From NCBI RefSeq assembly GCF_003855495.1, contig NZ_CP034086.1, forward strand, positions 3,578,721 through 3,642,720: a stretch of DNA of 64,000 nucleotides. The letters are read 5' to 3'. Source of the DNA: Methylocystis rosea. Its GTDB lineage: Bacteria > Pseudomonadota > Alphaproteobacteria > Rhizobiales > Beijerinckiaceae. Shown here in pieces: positions 51,029 to 59,892 of the stretch; the stretch's first letter is position 1, and each line of letters opens with the position of its first letter. The notes beneath the pieces were generated by a model, which saw only the letters and a list, made by a program, of their open reading frames with translations, had not been told where the DNA came from and made no database searches. A program made the translations under genes and the position numbers.

Positions 51029-52282
51029 ATGGGCGGGACCAGCGTCATCGATCGCTTTCTGGAGGTCTTCACCTCCTATATCGACTCCGGCTTCGGCCTC
51101 CTCGGGGGCGAAGCCGGCTTTCTGGCGTCGACGGTGGTCGTCATCGACATCGTGCTCGCCGCGCTGTTCTGGAGCCTGGCGCCGGACGAGGACATCATCG
51201 CCCGTCTCGTCAAGAAGACGCTGTTCGTCGGCGTCTTCGCCTATCTCATCGGCAATTGGAACAATCTCGCCCGCATCGTCTTCGAGAGCTTTTCCGGCCT
51301 TGGCCTCAAAGCCGCCGGAAGCGGCCTTGCCGCGGCGGATTTTCTGCGTCCCGGCCGCGTCGCACAGGTCGGGATCGACGCCGGCCGGCCGATCCTCGAA
51401 GTGATCTCCGGTCTGATGGGCTATGTCTCGTTTTTTGAGAACTTCATCCAGATCGCCGTCCTGCTCTTCGCCTGGCTGATCGTTCTGCTCAGCTTCTTCA
51501 TCCTCGCCATCCAGCTCTTCGTCACGCTGATCGAGTTCAAGCTGACGACGCTCGCCGGCTTCGTGCTCATCCCCTTTGGTCTCTTCGGCAAGACGGCCTT
51601 CCTTGCCGAACGCGTCCTCGGCAATGTCGTCTCCTCGGGCGTCAAAGTGCTGGTGCTCGCCGTCATCATCGGCATCGGCTCGACGCTGTTCGCGCAATTC
51701 ACGCAAGCGGGCGGCGGCGCCCAGCCGACGATCGACGACGCCATGACATTGGTGCTCGCGGCGCTGACGCTTCTCGGCCTCGGCGTCTTCGGTCCCGGCG
51801 TCGCCAATGGCATCGTCTCGGGCGGTCCGCAGCTTGGCGCCGGCGCTGTCGTTGGAACCGGCCTAATTGTCGCCGGCGGAGCCGCCGCCGGCTTTGGCGC
51901 GGCGCGATACGCAGGCGGCGCCATCGCTTCTCTTGGCGGCAATCGTGACACCGCCGCCGCGACGACGATTCCGCCCGGAAGCGGACCGGGATCGCCAAGC
52001 GCGCCGCCTTCCGGACCCGCTGGCGGGCCGGGAGGAGGAGCAGGCGCGGCGCGCGGGCAGTCCGCTGCTTCAACAATCGGCGCGGCGTCAGCTGCAAGCG
52101 GCAGCGTCGATCCTTCGGTAACGCCAAACGCCTCGCCGCTAACCAGCGGCGAGCCTGCCTGGGCCAAGCGCTTGAAGCGCGCGCAATCCGTCAGTCACGG
52201 CCTCTCTCTCGCTGCTCATTCCGTCCGCGCTGGCGACTCCCATGGCGCCGGCGCTTCCATCAACCTCTCAGAGGCGCGCTGA
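51029..52282 (+). CDS. trbL: T4SS inner-membrane channel TrbL (VirB6-like)
   Basis: A 417-residue protein from ATG 51029 with six or more membrane helices over residues 25-300 (FLASTVVVIDIVLAALFW, AVLLFAWLIVLLSFFILA, VLVLAVIIGIGSTLF) and a Gly/Ser/Pro-rich tail. TrbL/VirB6 forms part of the inner-membrane pore. The longer open frame to 50702 overlaps trbK and is not used. trbF begins within the stop codon. Confidence 0.93.
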   Translation: MGGTSVIDRFLEVFTSYIDSGFGLLGGEAGFLASTVVVIDIVLAALFWSLAPDEDIIARLVKKTLFVGVFAYLIGNWNNLARIVFESFSGLGLKAAGSGLAAADFLRPGRVAQVGIDAGRPILEVISGLMGYVSFFENFIQIAVLLFAWLIVLLSFFILAIQLFVTLIEFKLTTLAGFVLIPFGLFGKTAFLAERVLGNVVSSGVKVLVLAVIIGIGSTLFAQFTQAGGGAQPTIDDAMTLVLAALTLLGLGVFGPGVANGIVSGGPQLGAGAVVGTGLIVAGGAAAGFGAARYAGGAIASLGGNRDTAAATTIPPGSGPGSPSAPPSGPAGGPGGGAGAARGQSAASTIGAASAASGSVDPSVTPNASPLTSGEPAWAKRLKRAQSVSHGLSLAAHSVRAGDSHGAGASINLSEAR

Positions 52283-52965
52283 TGTTTAAACGCTCTTCCA
52301 TTCGCTACGGGCGAACGCCCGAACCCGAAACGCCTTACCAAAAAGCAGCGCAAGTCTGGGACGAGCGCATCGGCTCGGCGCGCGTCCAGGCGAAGAACTG
52401 GCGGCTGATCGCGCTCTGTAATCTCTTTCTCGCCGGCGGCCTCGCCATCGCGCTCGTCTGGCAGGGCGCGCGTGGCTCGATCGTTCCCTGGGTGGTGCAG
52501 GTCGATAAGATCGGCGAAGCGCAGGCGATCGCGCCAGCCGTCGCCGACTACAAGCCGACCGATCCGCAGATCGCCTGGCATCTCGCGCGCTTCGTCGAAA
52601 ATGTGCGCGCCATCCCTTCCGACCCCATCATCGTTCGCCAGAACTGGCTGAAGGCCTATGATTTCGCCACCGACAAGGGCGCGCTGGCCCTAAACGATTA
52701 CGCCCGCGCCAACGATCCCTTCGCCAGGATCGGACAAATCCAGATCGCCATTGAGGTCGCCAGCGTCATTCGCGCCTCGAACGATTCCTTTCGCGTCGCC
52801 TGGACCGAGCGCCGCTACGAGAACGCCAGCCTTGCCGCGACCGAACGCTGGACCGCCATCCTCACCATCGTCGTTCAGCCGCCGCGTGACGCCGAGCGCC
52901 TCCGCAAAAATCCGCTGGGCGTTTTCATCCACGCCGTCAACTGGTCGAAGGAACTCGGACAATGA
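52282..52965 (+). CDS. trbF: TrbF (VirB8-like) T4SS protein
   Basis: A 227-residue protein with one N-terminal helix (about 37-55) and a periplasmic NTF2-like domain (VVQVDKIGEAQAIAPAV, VAWTERRYENASLAATERW, NPLGVFIHAVNWSKEL). It scaffolds the channel. One-base overlap with trbL and four-base overlap with trbG. Confidence 0.94.
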   Translation: MFKRSSIRYGRTPEPETPYQKAAQVWDERIGSARVQAKNWRLIALCNLFLAGGLAIALVWQGARGSIVPWVVQVDKIGEAQAIAPAVADYKPTDPQIAWHLARFVENVRAIPSDPIIVRQNWLKAYDFATDKGALALNDYARANDPFARIGQIQIAIEVASVIRASNDSFRVAWTERRYENASLAATERWTAILTIVVQPPRDAERLRKNPLGVFIHAVNWSKELGQ

Positions 52966-53957
52966 CGCTGCTTTCTCTTCGTGCTTCGATCGTTCTGCTT
53001 CTCGGATCCACGGCGCTTGCCGGTTGCTCGACCTTTAAGCCGCCGGAGATCGCCTATGACGATCTTCCCGCTCCCGCCACGTTGCAGAGCGAGCCGCCGA
53101 ACCTGGTCAAAATCGTCGAAGTCCCCAAACTCCTGCCGCTGCCCGGCCAGCTCAAAATCTTGCCGCGCGGCAAGGACGAACCTGATGAGCCGAGCGATCC
53201 GAAGATACGAGTCGAACAGGCCAACGCCGCCGCGCGGATACAACCGCGTCGCGCCGGTTATATCAACGCGGTCCAAGTCTATCCGTTTTCGGACGGCGCG
53301 CTCTATCAGGTCTACGCTGCCCCCGGGGAGATCACCGACATCGCCCTGCAGGATGGCGAGCAGCTTGTCGGCTCTGGTCCCGTCGCCGCTGGCGACACGG
53401 TGCGCTGGATCATCGGCGATACGGAAAGCGGCGCGGGGAATACGCGAAAAACCCACATCATGGTCAAGCCGACGCGCGCCGATCTGATGACCAATCTCGT
53501 CATCAATACCGACCGGCGCACCTATCATCTCGAACTGCGCTCGACCGAGAAAACCTATATGGCCTCCGTATCCTGGCAGTATCCGCAGGACGAACTCATC
53601 GCGCTGCGCCGTCAGAATGTCGCCGCGGAAGCCGCCGCGCCGGTTGACGTCGGTCTCGATCTTTCAAAACTCAATTTCCGCTACGCGATCGAGGGCGACG
53701 CCGCGCCGTGGCGACCGCTGCGCGCATTCGATGATGGTCGTAAAGTCTATATCGAATTTCCACGCGGGATCTCCCAAGGCGAGATGCCGCCGCTCTTTAT
53801 CATCGGCGCCGCCGGCGACAGCCAGCTCGTCAATTATCGCGTGCGCGGCAATCACATGATCATTGACCGTCTCTTCGCCGCCGCCGAGCTGCGCTTTGGC
53901 GCCGACTCGCAGAAAGTCGTCCGCGTCGTGCGCAGCGATGGGAGGCCGGCGATATGA
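52962..53957 (+). CDS. trbG: TrbG (VirB9-like) T4SS protein
   Basis: A 331-residue lipoprotein-like exported protein (signal with LAGC, about residue 22). The C-terminal part (KTHIMVKPTRADLMTNLVI, TYMASVSWQYP, LNFRYAIEGD) is the VirB9/TrbG domain that pairs with the outer-membrane ring. It overlaps trbF and trbI by four bases each. Confidence 0.94.
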   Translation: MTLLSLRASIVLLLGSTALAGCSTFKPPEIAYDDLPAPATLQSEPPNLVKIVEVPKLLPLPGQLKILPRGKDEPDEPSDPKIRVEQANAAARIQPRRAGYINAVQVYPFSDGALYQVYAAPGEITDIALQDGEQLVGSGPVAAGDTVRWIIGDTESGAGNTRKTHIMVKPTRADLMTNLVINTDRRTYHLELRSTEKTYMASVSWQYPQDELIALRRQNVAAEAAAPVDVGLDLSKLNFRYAIEGDAAPWRPLRAFDDGRKVYIEFPRGISQGEMPPLFIIGAAGDSQLVNYRVRGNHMIIDRLFAAAELRFGADSQKVVRVVRSDGRPAI

Positions 53958-55174
53958 GCAGGCCGGAGAACGAGAAGAGGCTCGCTGAGGAACTGCGGCT
54001 TCGTCCCGAACGCCCGCCCGTAACGCGTCTCTCCCGACGCGTGCTGATCGCGCTCTCGGGCGTCTCCGCCGCCGCCATTCTGGGGCTGACCGTCTTCGCC
54101 CTGCAGCAGCGCGGCCGTTCCGGTTCCGCGCAGGAACTTTACAACACCGAGGTGAATACGACGGCCGATGGTCTCGCGAACTTGCCACGCGATTATTCGG
54201 CTTTACCAAAGGACGTTCCAAAGCTTGGACCGCCGCTCCCGGGCGATCTTGGCCGGCCGATCCTCGCCGCGCAGGGGCAATTGCCTTCATCAAATGGCGT
54301 TGACCCCGAACAACAACGCATCGGCCAGGAACGCGAGGCGGCGCGCACCGCGAAGCTCTTCGCGTCGACGAATGTGCATGAGCATCCGGCTGCGGCCCCT
54401 CTAGCGCCAGCATCGGCAGTATTGGGGAATTCCTCCACGTCGCCGAACATCGGCTTCGGCGAGGCGCTGCCGATCGATCCGAACGCGATCCAGAACATGC
54501 AGGATCGCAAACTCGCCTTCGTCAATGCGGCCGTCGTTCGCCGCACGGTGAGTTCCGACCGTCTGGCGCAGCCCGCTTCTCGTTACGTGTTGCAGGCCGG
54601 CGCCGTCATTCCAGCGGCGCTCGTCACCGGCATCCGTTCCGATCTTCCTGGCCAGATCACCGCGCAAGTCACCGAGAACGTCTATGACAGCCCGACCGGG
54701 CGCTATCTCCTCATCCCACAGGGCGCGAAGCTGATCGGCGTCTATGACTCGCAAATCTCCTTCGGCCAGTCCCGTGTGTTGCTGGTTTGGAATCGCCTCA
54801 TTCTCCCCGACGGCCAATCCATCGTCCTCGAGCGACAGCCCGGCGCTGACGCCGCTGGCTATTCGGGCCTCGAAGACGAAGTCGATCATCATTGGTTGCG
54901 ACTGGCGGGGGCCGCCGCGCTGTCGACCATTCTCGGCGTCGGAACCCAGCTCGGAACAACCGGCGAGGAAAACGCGCTCATCCAGGCGCTGCGCCGCGGC
55001 GGCGCGCAAAGCCTCAATCAGACCGGCCAGCAGATTGTCGGCCGCAATCTCAATATTCAGCCGACGCTGACCATTCAGCCCGGCTTTCCGGTGCGCGTCA
55101 TCATCACGCGCGACCTTGTCCTTGCGCCCTATGGCGGCCGGCCGGCAATCCAGACGACCGGGTTTGATCCATGA
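53954..55174 (+). CDS. trbI: TrbI (VirB10-like) T4SS protein
   Basis: A 406-residue protein with a single N-terminal helix (about 26-47), a Pro-rich spacer and a C-terminal VirB10 domain (QAGAVIPAALVTGIRSDLPG, TSPTGRYLLIPQG-like DSPTGRYLLIPQGAKLIGVY, IVLERQPGADAAGYSG). It spans the envelope and transmits energy. Overlaps trbG and the DUF2274 gene by four bases each. Confidence 0.95.
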   Translation: MSRPENEKRLAEELRLRPERPPVTRLSRRVLIALSGVSAAAILGLTVFALQQRGRSGSAQELYNTEVNTTADGLANLPRDYSALPKDVPKLGPPLPGDLGRPILAAQGQLPSSNGVDPEQQRIGQEREAARTAKLFASTNVHEHPAAAPLAPASAVLGNSSTSPNIGFGEALPIDPNAIQNMQDRKLAFVNAAVVRRTVSSDRLAQPASRYVLQAGAVIPAALVTGIRSDLPGQITAQVTENVYDSPTGRYLLIPQGAKLIGVYDSQISFGQSRVLLVWNRLILPDGQSIVLERQPGADAAGYSGLEDEVDHHWLRLAGAAALSTILGVGTQLGTTGEENALIQALRRGGAQSLNQTGQQIVGRNLNIQPTLTIQPGFPVRVIITRDLVLAPYGGRPAIQTTGFDP

Positions 55175-55455
55175 CGAAACTAAAGCTTTCCGCCGTCCAA
55201 GACGAGAAGCCCGTGAAACTCTTCGTCACCCTACCGGCGGCGCTGCATCGCGACCTTGTCGCCTATGCGGAAATCCTCGCGCATGAGTCAGGACAAAAGG
55301 TCGAACCGGCCCAACTCATCGCGCCCATGCTGGAGCGATTTATCGCCAGCGATCGAGGGTTCCGCAAGGCGCGTGGGGTGGATCGCAATCCAAACCCGAA
55401 ACCTTCTACAACTTCGGTGAAGAGCGTTCCTGCAACATTGAGCGCGCAAGACTGA
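55171..55455 (+). CDS. DUF2274 family protein
   Basis: A 94-residue protein with the phrase VKLFVTLPAALHRDLVAYAE, then LAHESGQKVEPAQLIAPMLE, RFIASDRGFRKAR, matching DUF2274, the usual last gene of this trb operon. The pattern resembles a ribbon-helix-helix fold. It overlaps trbI by four bases and its 3' end overlaps the converging LysR gene by 50 bases. Confidence 0.9.
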   Translation: MTKLKLSAVQDEKPVKLFVTLPAALHRDLVAYAEILAHESGQKVEPAQLIAPMLERFIASDRGFRKARGVDRNPNPKPSTTSVKSVPATLSAQD

Positions 55456-56389
55456 GAAAGCGCCGCATCGCCGGATTGTCGTTGCCCGGCAGCCAGACGG
55501 CGCAAAAGGAGAGATGGCCATCGTCGCGCGGGAGCCGTCGAAAAGCGACGCCTGGATAGCAAATCGAAACATTTGAATCGTTCACAAGGCCGAGGCCAAA
55601 TCCCAGCACTACGAGTTTCATCACGGCGTCTTGTGAAATGTCATGGGTTTCGAGCGACATTCGGCCACCGAACCCCGCAATGTGATCGGCTGCAATTCTG
55701 TCGAGCCCCGCGTCAATCGCCTCGCGGCCCAGAATGAAATGCTCGTCCTTCAGCAAGTCCCAATCGACGATGTCGCAACCGGTGAGTGGATGTTGGTCAG
55801 ACAAGGCGACGCAGACGCCGGCAGTCCAATATCTTTCGATATCGCAGCCGGGCGCTGGAGTTCCATCGACCAGAAAAGCGACGTCGAGAAGACGCTCCAT
55901 AATTCGCGCGATCTGATCCGGAGCCGGACCTTCGTAGAATTCCATTGCGACGGCGGGATGCGCCGCCCGATAATTGTACAGCAGCGCGCTCAGGCAACCA
56001 TTGATAGTGGAAGGGAGAACTCCGATGCGGATCATGCCCTCCGCGCCGCGTCCTGCCGCCAAAGCGTTCGCCACCGCATGATCGATTTCGGCGAACGCGG
56101 CTCGCGTCCGATCGAAGAAATGTTTGCCAGCGACCGTCAGTCGGACGCCGCTTAATTGTCGTTCGAACAGAGATACGCCCAGCTCATTTTCGAGCGCCTG
56201 AACGCGGCGGCTAACGGCGGATTGACGCACCCCAAGCGCCCGGGCGGCGTGACTGACGCTTGCATGGTCGGCGACGAGAAGCGCCTGCGAAATCGAGACG
56301 AAATCAATCGCTTTGTTCTTTCGTGTCGATCGTCCCGATGTTTCACTCGGTTGGCGGATCCGCCGTGGGGGATTCGAATGTCGAGCCAT
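55406..56389 (-). CDS. LysR-family transcriptional regulator
   Basis: A 327-residue regulator with an N-terminal winged helix (SVSHAARALGVRQSAVSRRV, QALENELGVSLFERQLSG, about residues 44-82) and a LysR substrate-binding domain (RIGVLPSTINGCLSALL onwards). A basic stretch of about 25 residues precedes the helix-turn-helix. It is the common marker at the end of trb modules in Rhizobiales elements and may control transfer genes; the ligand is unknown. Its 3' end overlaps the DUF2274 gene. Confidence 0.92.
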   Translation of the reverse strand: MARHSNPPRRIRQPSETSGRSTRKNKAIDFVSISQALLVADHASVSHAARALGVRQSAVSRRVQALENELGVSLFERQLSGVRLTVAGKHFFDRTRAAFAEIDHAVANALAAGRGAEGMIRIGVLPSTINGCLSALLYNYRAAHPAVAMEFYEGPAPDQIARIMERLLDVAFLVDGTPAPGCDIERYWTAGVCVALSDQHPLTGCDIVDWDLLKDEHFILGREAIDAGLDRIAADHIAGFGGRMSLETHDISQDAVMKLVVLGFGLGLVNDSNVSICYPGVAFRRLPRDDGHLSFCAVWLPGNDNPAMRRFLSLARSMLQERSSPKL

Positions 56390-56398
56390 GGCGTGGCG

Positions 56399-57588
56399 TC
56401 AATATTTGTAAATGAGGCTGGCGGACACGGACCTTGGCTCGTCGCAGAACATCGAACCGTCGGACGTCCAATTGGGACGATTGGTCAGATTGGTCGCATT
56501 GATTTCGAGCTTGAGATTGTCGGTGAAATTATAGGCAAGCGAGTCGCCGAGCATTTGCTGGGGGACGATGGTGAACCCGTAAGTGTTGGGCAGCGTCGCC
56601 TCGGTGCGGCTGGCGTAGAAGTAGCTTACGCCCAGTTCGAGCCCTTTCAGCTCGCCCGAGACGAAGGCGTAGTGAGCATTGAAGTTATAGACCCGGCGCG
56701 GCGCGCCGAGGAGATCGCCGCACTTCTGCGAAGGGGTGTTCAAATCCTTCGACACGAGCGCATGCAGGAAAGTGGCAAAGATTGGGCAGGATTTCCCAGC
56801 CGACATTGAACTCGATCCCGTGGCTGTGCTGCCGGCCGGTGACGACGGAATAAAAGGCTGTTCGTAGTCGAAAAACAGCTGCGTGGTTTTCGCGTAGAAG
56901 CCGTTCAAGTTCCAGTAGACGCTCGACCGGGCCAAGATGAAGAGCATCATCCAGAGCCATAAGCCGTCGGCGCGATGCAGATCGAAATTAATGCGATAGA
57001 AGGAGGCCGAAAGCTTCACGAGCCACGCCGGCTTCCAGCGCGAAAGATAGCTCTTGCCGGCGGCGAGCCGATCGCCGTGAACGGCGCGCCGGGATAGATG
57101 GCTAAGATTGGGTTGCCGTTGGCGAGTGGATCGGCCGATTCAAAATATCTCGCGTTGGTTAGATTTCGGATGTTGAGTTGCGCCGTCGTCTTCGTGCCCC
57201 ACCATGAGTTCCAGCTATAGCCCGCCATGGCGTCGAAGCGCACATAGCCCGAAAGCTGAAACGTCCCCTGATTGTTTCCCTGCCGGTTTCCGACGACATA
57301 GGCTCCGAAGCCGAGACTCAGGCCATCGAACTCCACGCCCTTGCTTCGTTGTGGGCCGATCGCTCTCGTCGCCAAGGTGATCGGGACTGCGTCGATTTCA
57401 GACAATCTTGCTTTCGTCCATTCGGTCGCCTCGTGGGCACCCGCTGGGTTAGATACTGCCTGCGCGACCAAATTCGTGAAGCCCGGATGGGGCCTGGACG
57501 TCAAGGTCGCGGTCGGCGATAGCGCCAACGCTGTTGAAGGGAAAATAAGTAAACTTACCCCAGCGATACCGGTCAGTTTTAAAGACAT
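56399..57588 (-). pseudogene. TonB-dependent receptor remnants, mosaic
   Basis: Read leftward from 57588 there is a signal peptide (MSLKLTGIAGVSLLIFPS) then, without plug or most of the barrel, late barrel strands (GVEFDGLSLGFGAYVVG, GYSWNSWWGTKTTAQLNIRN). The frame breaks near 57060. A second, separate barrel end follows to 56399 (VYNFNAHYAFVSGELKGLEL, NFTDNLKLEINATNLTNRP, final SASLIYKY). Two receptor ends in a row with internal loss can only be debris of one or two decayed genes. Receptors of this family are normally 650-800 residues. Confidence 0.85.
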
Positions 57589-57681
57589 TTTCGCCTCCTT
57601 TCAGGCAAAACAAACTCTGAATTAGCGCCGAGCAACTCGCGCCCGTCGCTAATAAATTTCAGGCGACATTCATTCGTCGCG

Positions 57682-58281
57682 CTATCCAATCTTAGCTACA
57701 GCCTCAGAGATCTTCTTCCATGCGCGCTCATAGACGGAAATGGCCTCGTCCAGGCCCCCCTTGATGGCCTTCCAAGATTCATCCCCGGCCGTCGAGACTT
57801 TCCCTATCTTGGCCTCGACTTTCTCGGTTTCGGCGGCAACGTGGCGAAACGCGGCGTCGGCCTCTCCCAGCGCGTGATCAATCGAGGCCGACGCGGCGTC
57901 CCGGATGGATTGCAGGGAGGACTGCCAGGACCGGCGCTGAGCTTCGGCTCGAGCCGCGAGCGCCTTCTTTACGACGTTGGCCTGACCCTCGGCAGCGGTA
58001 AGAAAGTCCCGGAATGCTAATTCGAACTCAGTCAAATCCGCCTCGATGGCGACGTAGGCATCGTCGGCGATTGCCTTGGCAGCCGCCACTTCGGATTGGA
58101 CGGCGTCGACTTTGGCCTTGAAGGCATCCCGCGCGGTCCGAATCCGAGCGATAGCATCGGTGCGAGCGTCGCTCTTCCATGCCTCTATGGAACCATCGAC
58201 CGCCGCCAGCGTTGCATCGATTTCATCGAGCTTTTGTTTCGCCCACGTGAGATACTCATGAGCGAGATGTTGTTTTGTCAT
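57682..58281 (-). CDS. Coiled-coil protein of unknown function
   Basis: A 199-residue protein from ATG 58281 (MTKQHLAHEYLTWAKQKLDE), nearly all helix, rich in Ala, Glu, Lys, with heptad patterns through residues 10-190. Such sequences resemble the sll1863-type stress proteins, but I cannot confirm it. An upstream in-frame start (58350) would overlap the TetR gene. It is read in the same direction as the TetR gene just upstream and probably cotranscribed. Confidence 0.75.
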   Translation of the reverse strand: MTKQHLAHEYLTWAKQKLDEIDATLAAVDGSIEAWKSDARTDAIARIRTARDAFKAKVDAVQSEVAAAKAIADDAYVAIEADLTEFELAFRDFLTAAEGQANVVKKALAARAEAQRRSWQSSLQSIRDAASASIDHALGEADAAFRHVAAETEKVEAKIGKVSTAGDESWKAIKGGLDEAISVYERAWKKISEAVAKIG

Positions 58282-58346
58282 TGTTTCGGTCCTTTCGGTT
58301 ATTGCCTCGGATTGATTTCCGGCGGCGTCGAACGGGCTCTGCTGCC

Positions 58347-59024
58347 TCACCCGGGTTTGGACAGCAATTCGCGAAGAGCGAATTGCCTGATAGTCCTATT
58401 GAGGCGCTCAAGCCGGTCTGGATTGAACTGATCCCAGCCCAGAGTGCCCAATGTCATATTGCGAAGGGTTCGAAAGTTCACGATTGAAGCGAGCACGACG
58501 GCGACCCGGATTCGCAGCGCTTCATCGTCTGCATCACGCCCGATTGCCTCGGCCACCGCTTCGGTCAGCGCACGCCCAAAGCGGACGACAGCCTCTTCGT
58601 AAATCATTCGAAAAGCATCATCCGCCTCGTGTTCGCATCGAACGAAAAAAGAGGTCCATGCTTCTGGTTCAGAAGCGCCGATGACGAGGTCGATGTAGCT
58701 GCTGAGCGCTTCGTCGATCCGGGTGGTTTGATCCGCCCGATGCGAATCACGGAGACGTGCAACGACACCAGTTATTCGTTCGCGTGCGTAATCGGCGATT
58801 GTGCGCGCCGCAGCAAGATAGAGCCCGTGCTTTCCGCCGAAATGATAAGGGATGCTTGCCAAGTTGACGCCGGCTTTTTCTGCTAAGGCTCGCGTGCTGG
58901 CGCCTTCATAGCCGTGCGCGCCAAAAACCTCGATGGCCACCTGGATCATTTTGGCTTGTGTGTCTCTGCTCAAGATGGAGTGACCATCCACCTTTTTTTC
59001 CGCTCTTAAGTCAGCTTGCCTCAT
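58347..59024 (-). CDS. TetR-family regulator with CerR-type C-terminus
   Basis: A 225-residue regulator from ATG 59024 (an ATG at 59057 is also possible). The N-terminal helix-turn-helix is GASTRALAEKAGVNLASIPY then HFGGKHGLY; the C-terminal part (LVIGASEPEAWTSFFVRCEH) matches the CerR/CecR group. E. coli CecR represses the ybhGFSR ABC exporter. Here the gene is divergent from an HlyD-RbbA-YhhJ-like operon, so it is likely its repressor. Confidence 0.9.
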   Translation of the reverse strand: MRQADLRAEKKVDGHSILSRDTQAKMIQVAIEVFGAHGYEGASTRALAEKAGVNLASIPYHFGGKHGLYLAAARTIADYARERITGVVARLRDSHRADQTTRIDEALSSYIDLVIGASEPEAWTSFFVRCEHEADDAFRMIYEEAVVRFGRALTEAVAEAIGRDADDEALRIRVAVVLASIVNFRTLRNMTLGTLGWDQFNPDRLERLNRTIRQFALRELLSKPG

Positions 59025-59057
59025 CAGCTCGAAACCTCCATTTCCAATATTAATCAT

Positions 59058-59500
59058 TCGAATGATCTTTACAAGCGTCCGCCGGGAGTTTACAAGGGTC
59101 CACTCGGAACAAGAGATCCAAGTGAGAGCGTCAGCGTGTCCGATCTGCGTCCGATGCGACCGTGGGAATCCGACCCTCTCGCGCCCTTGATCGCGCCGGC
59201 GCCCGAAAGCCGGAGATCGATCCGTGCGACACCTTCCGCCAAGTTGCGGCTTCCGCTCGCTGCCGCAGTTCTGTTAGCTGACCTGCCGGCCCAAGCTGCG
59301 CCAAAATCTACGATCGTATTCGGCTTGGCGGGACGAAGCGCTCGCAAGACGTTCTGTGACCTGACCCTTCAGCAATTGGCCGGAAAACCGCCCGAGCTGG
59401 CCCGGCGACCGCCAACGTAATATCCTTCAAAAAGAACCCATCCCAGGTCGCCGCTCACCCTCGCGCGCTCATTGCCTGAGACGAATCGCTAAAGGCCACC
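59058..59500. other. Divergent spacer between TetR gene and exporter operon
   Basis: About 440 bases. The rightward open frame to 59420 has no domain. The segment should contain both promoters and the TetR operator, but no clean palindrome stands out by eye. Confidence 0.4.
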
Positions 59501-59835
59501 ATGAACCGGAGATTTGAATGGGCGGAGATGCTCGTCGTTGCGATCGGCGTGGCTGGGGGGCTCATCTGGTGGCGGTACAGCCGTGTCGACGCGCTCCCGG
59601 CCTATCTGGCGCGAGGCAACGGACGGCGGAGATGACGCGTATCGACATCGCCGTAAAATACCCCGGACGCATCATCGATCTACCGATCCACGAAGGCGAC
59701 TCTGTGCGGGCGGGCATGATCCTCGCCCGGCAGGATACAGCCGAGGTTCAAACTCAAATCCTTGGCGCCGAAGCCCAGCGTCAGCGCGCGTTGAGCGCCA
59801 TCGCGCGGGCGGAAGCCGAACTGGACGTTCGCTGA
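59501..59835 (+). pseudogene. HlyD-family adaptor, truncated and frameshifted
   Basis: From ATG 59501 the protein starts with a membrane segment (MLVVAIGVAGGLIWWRYS) and PAYLARGNGR, then runs into a stop. One frame over, TRIDIAVKYPGRIIDLPIHE and GDSVRAGMILARQDT continue an HlyD lipoyl half, ending at a stop at 59835 after about 110 residues in all. A complete adaptor has about 330. It sits immediately before a full-length homologue, so the pair looks like a tandem duplicate of which the first copy has decayed. Confidence 0.8.
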
Positions 59836-59892
59836 TCGCCAATGTGGGTTCGATCGTGACGCGGCGACGAAATTAATTGGGGCACAGGACCT

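Noticed and set aside
59016..59420. Open frame of 134 residues between TetR and HlyD
   Set aside because: No domain, overlaps the TetR start and the divergent promoter region.
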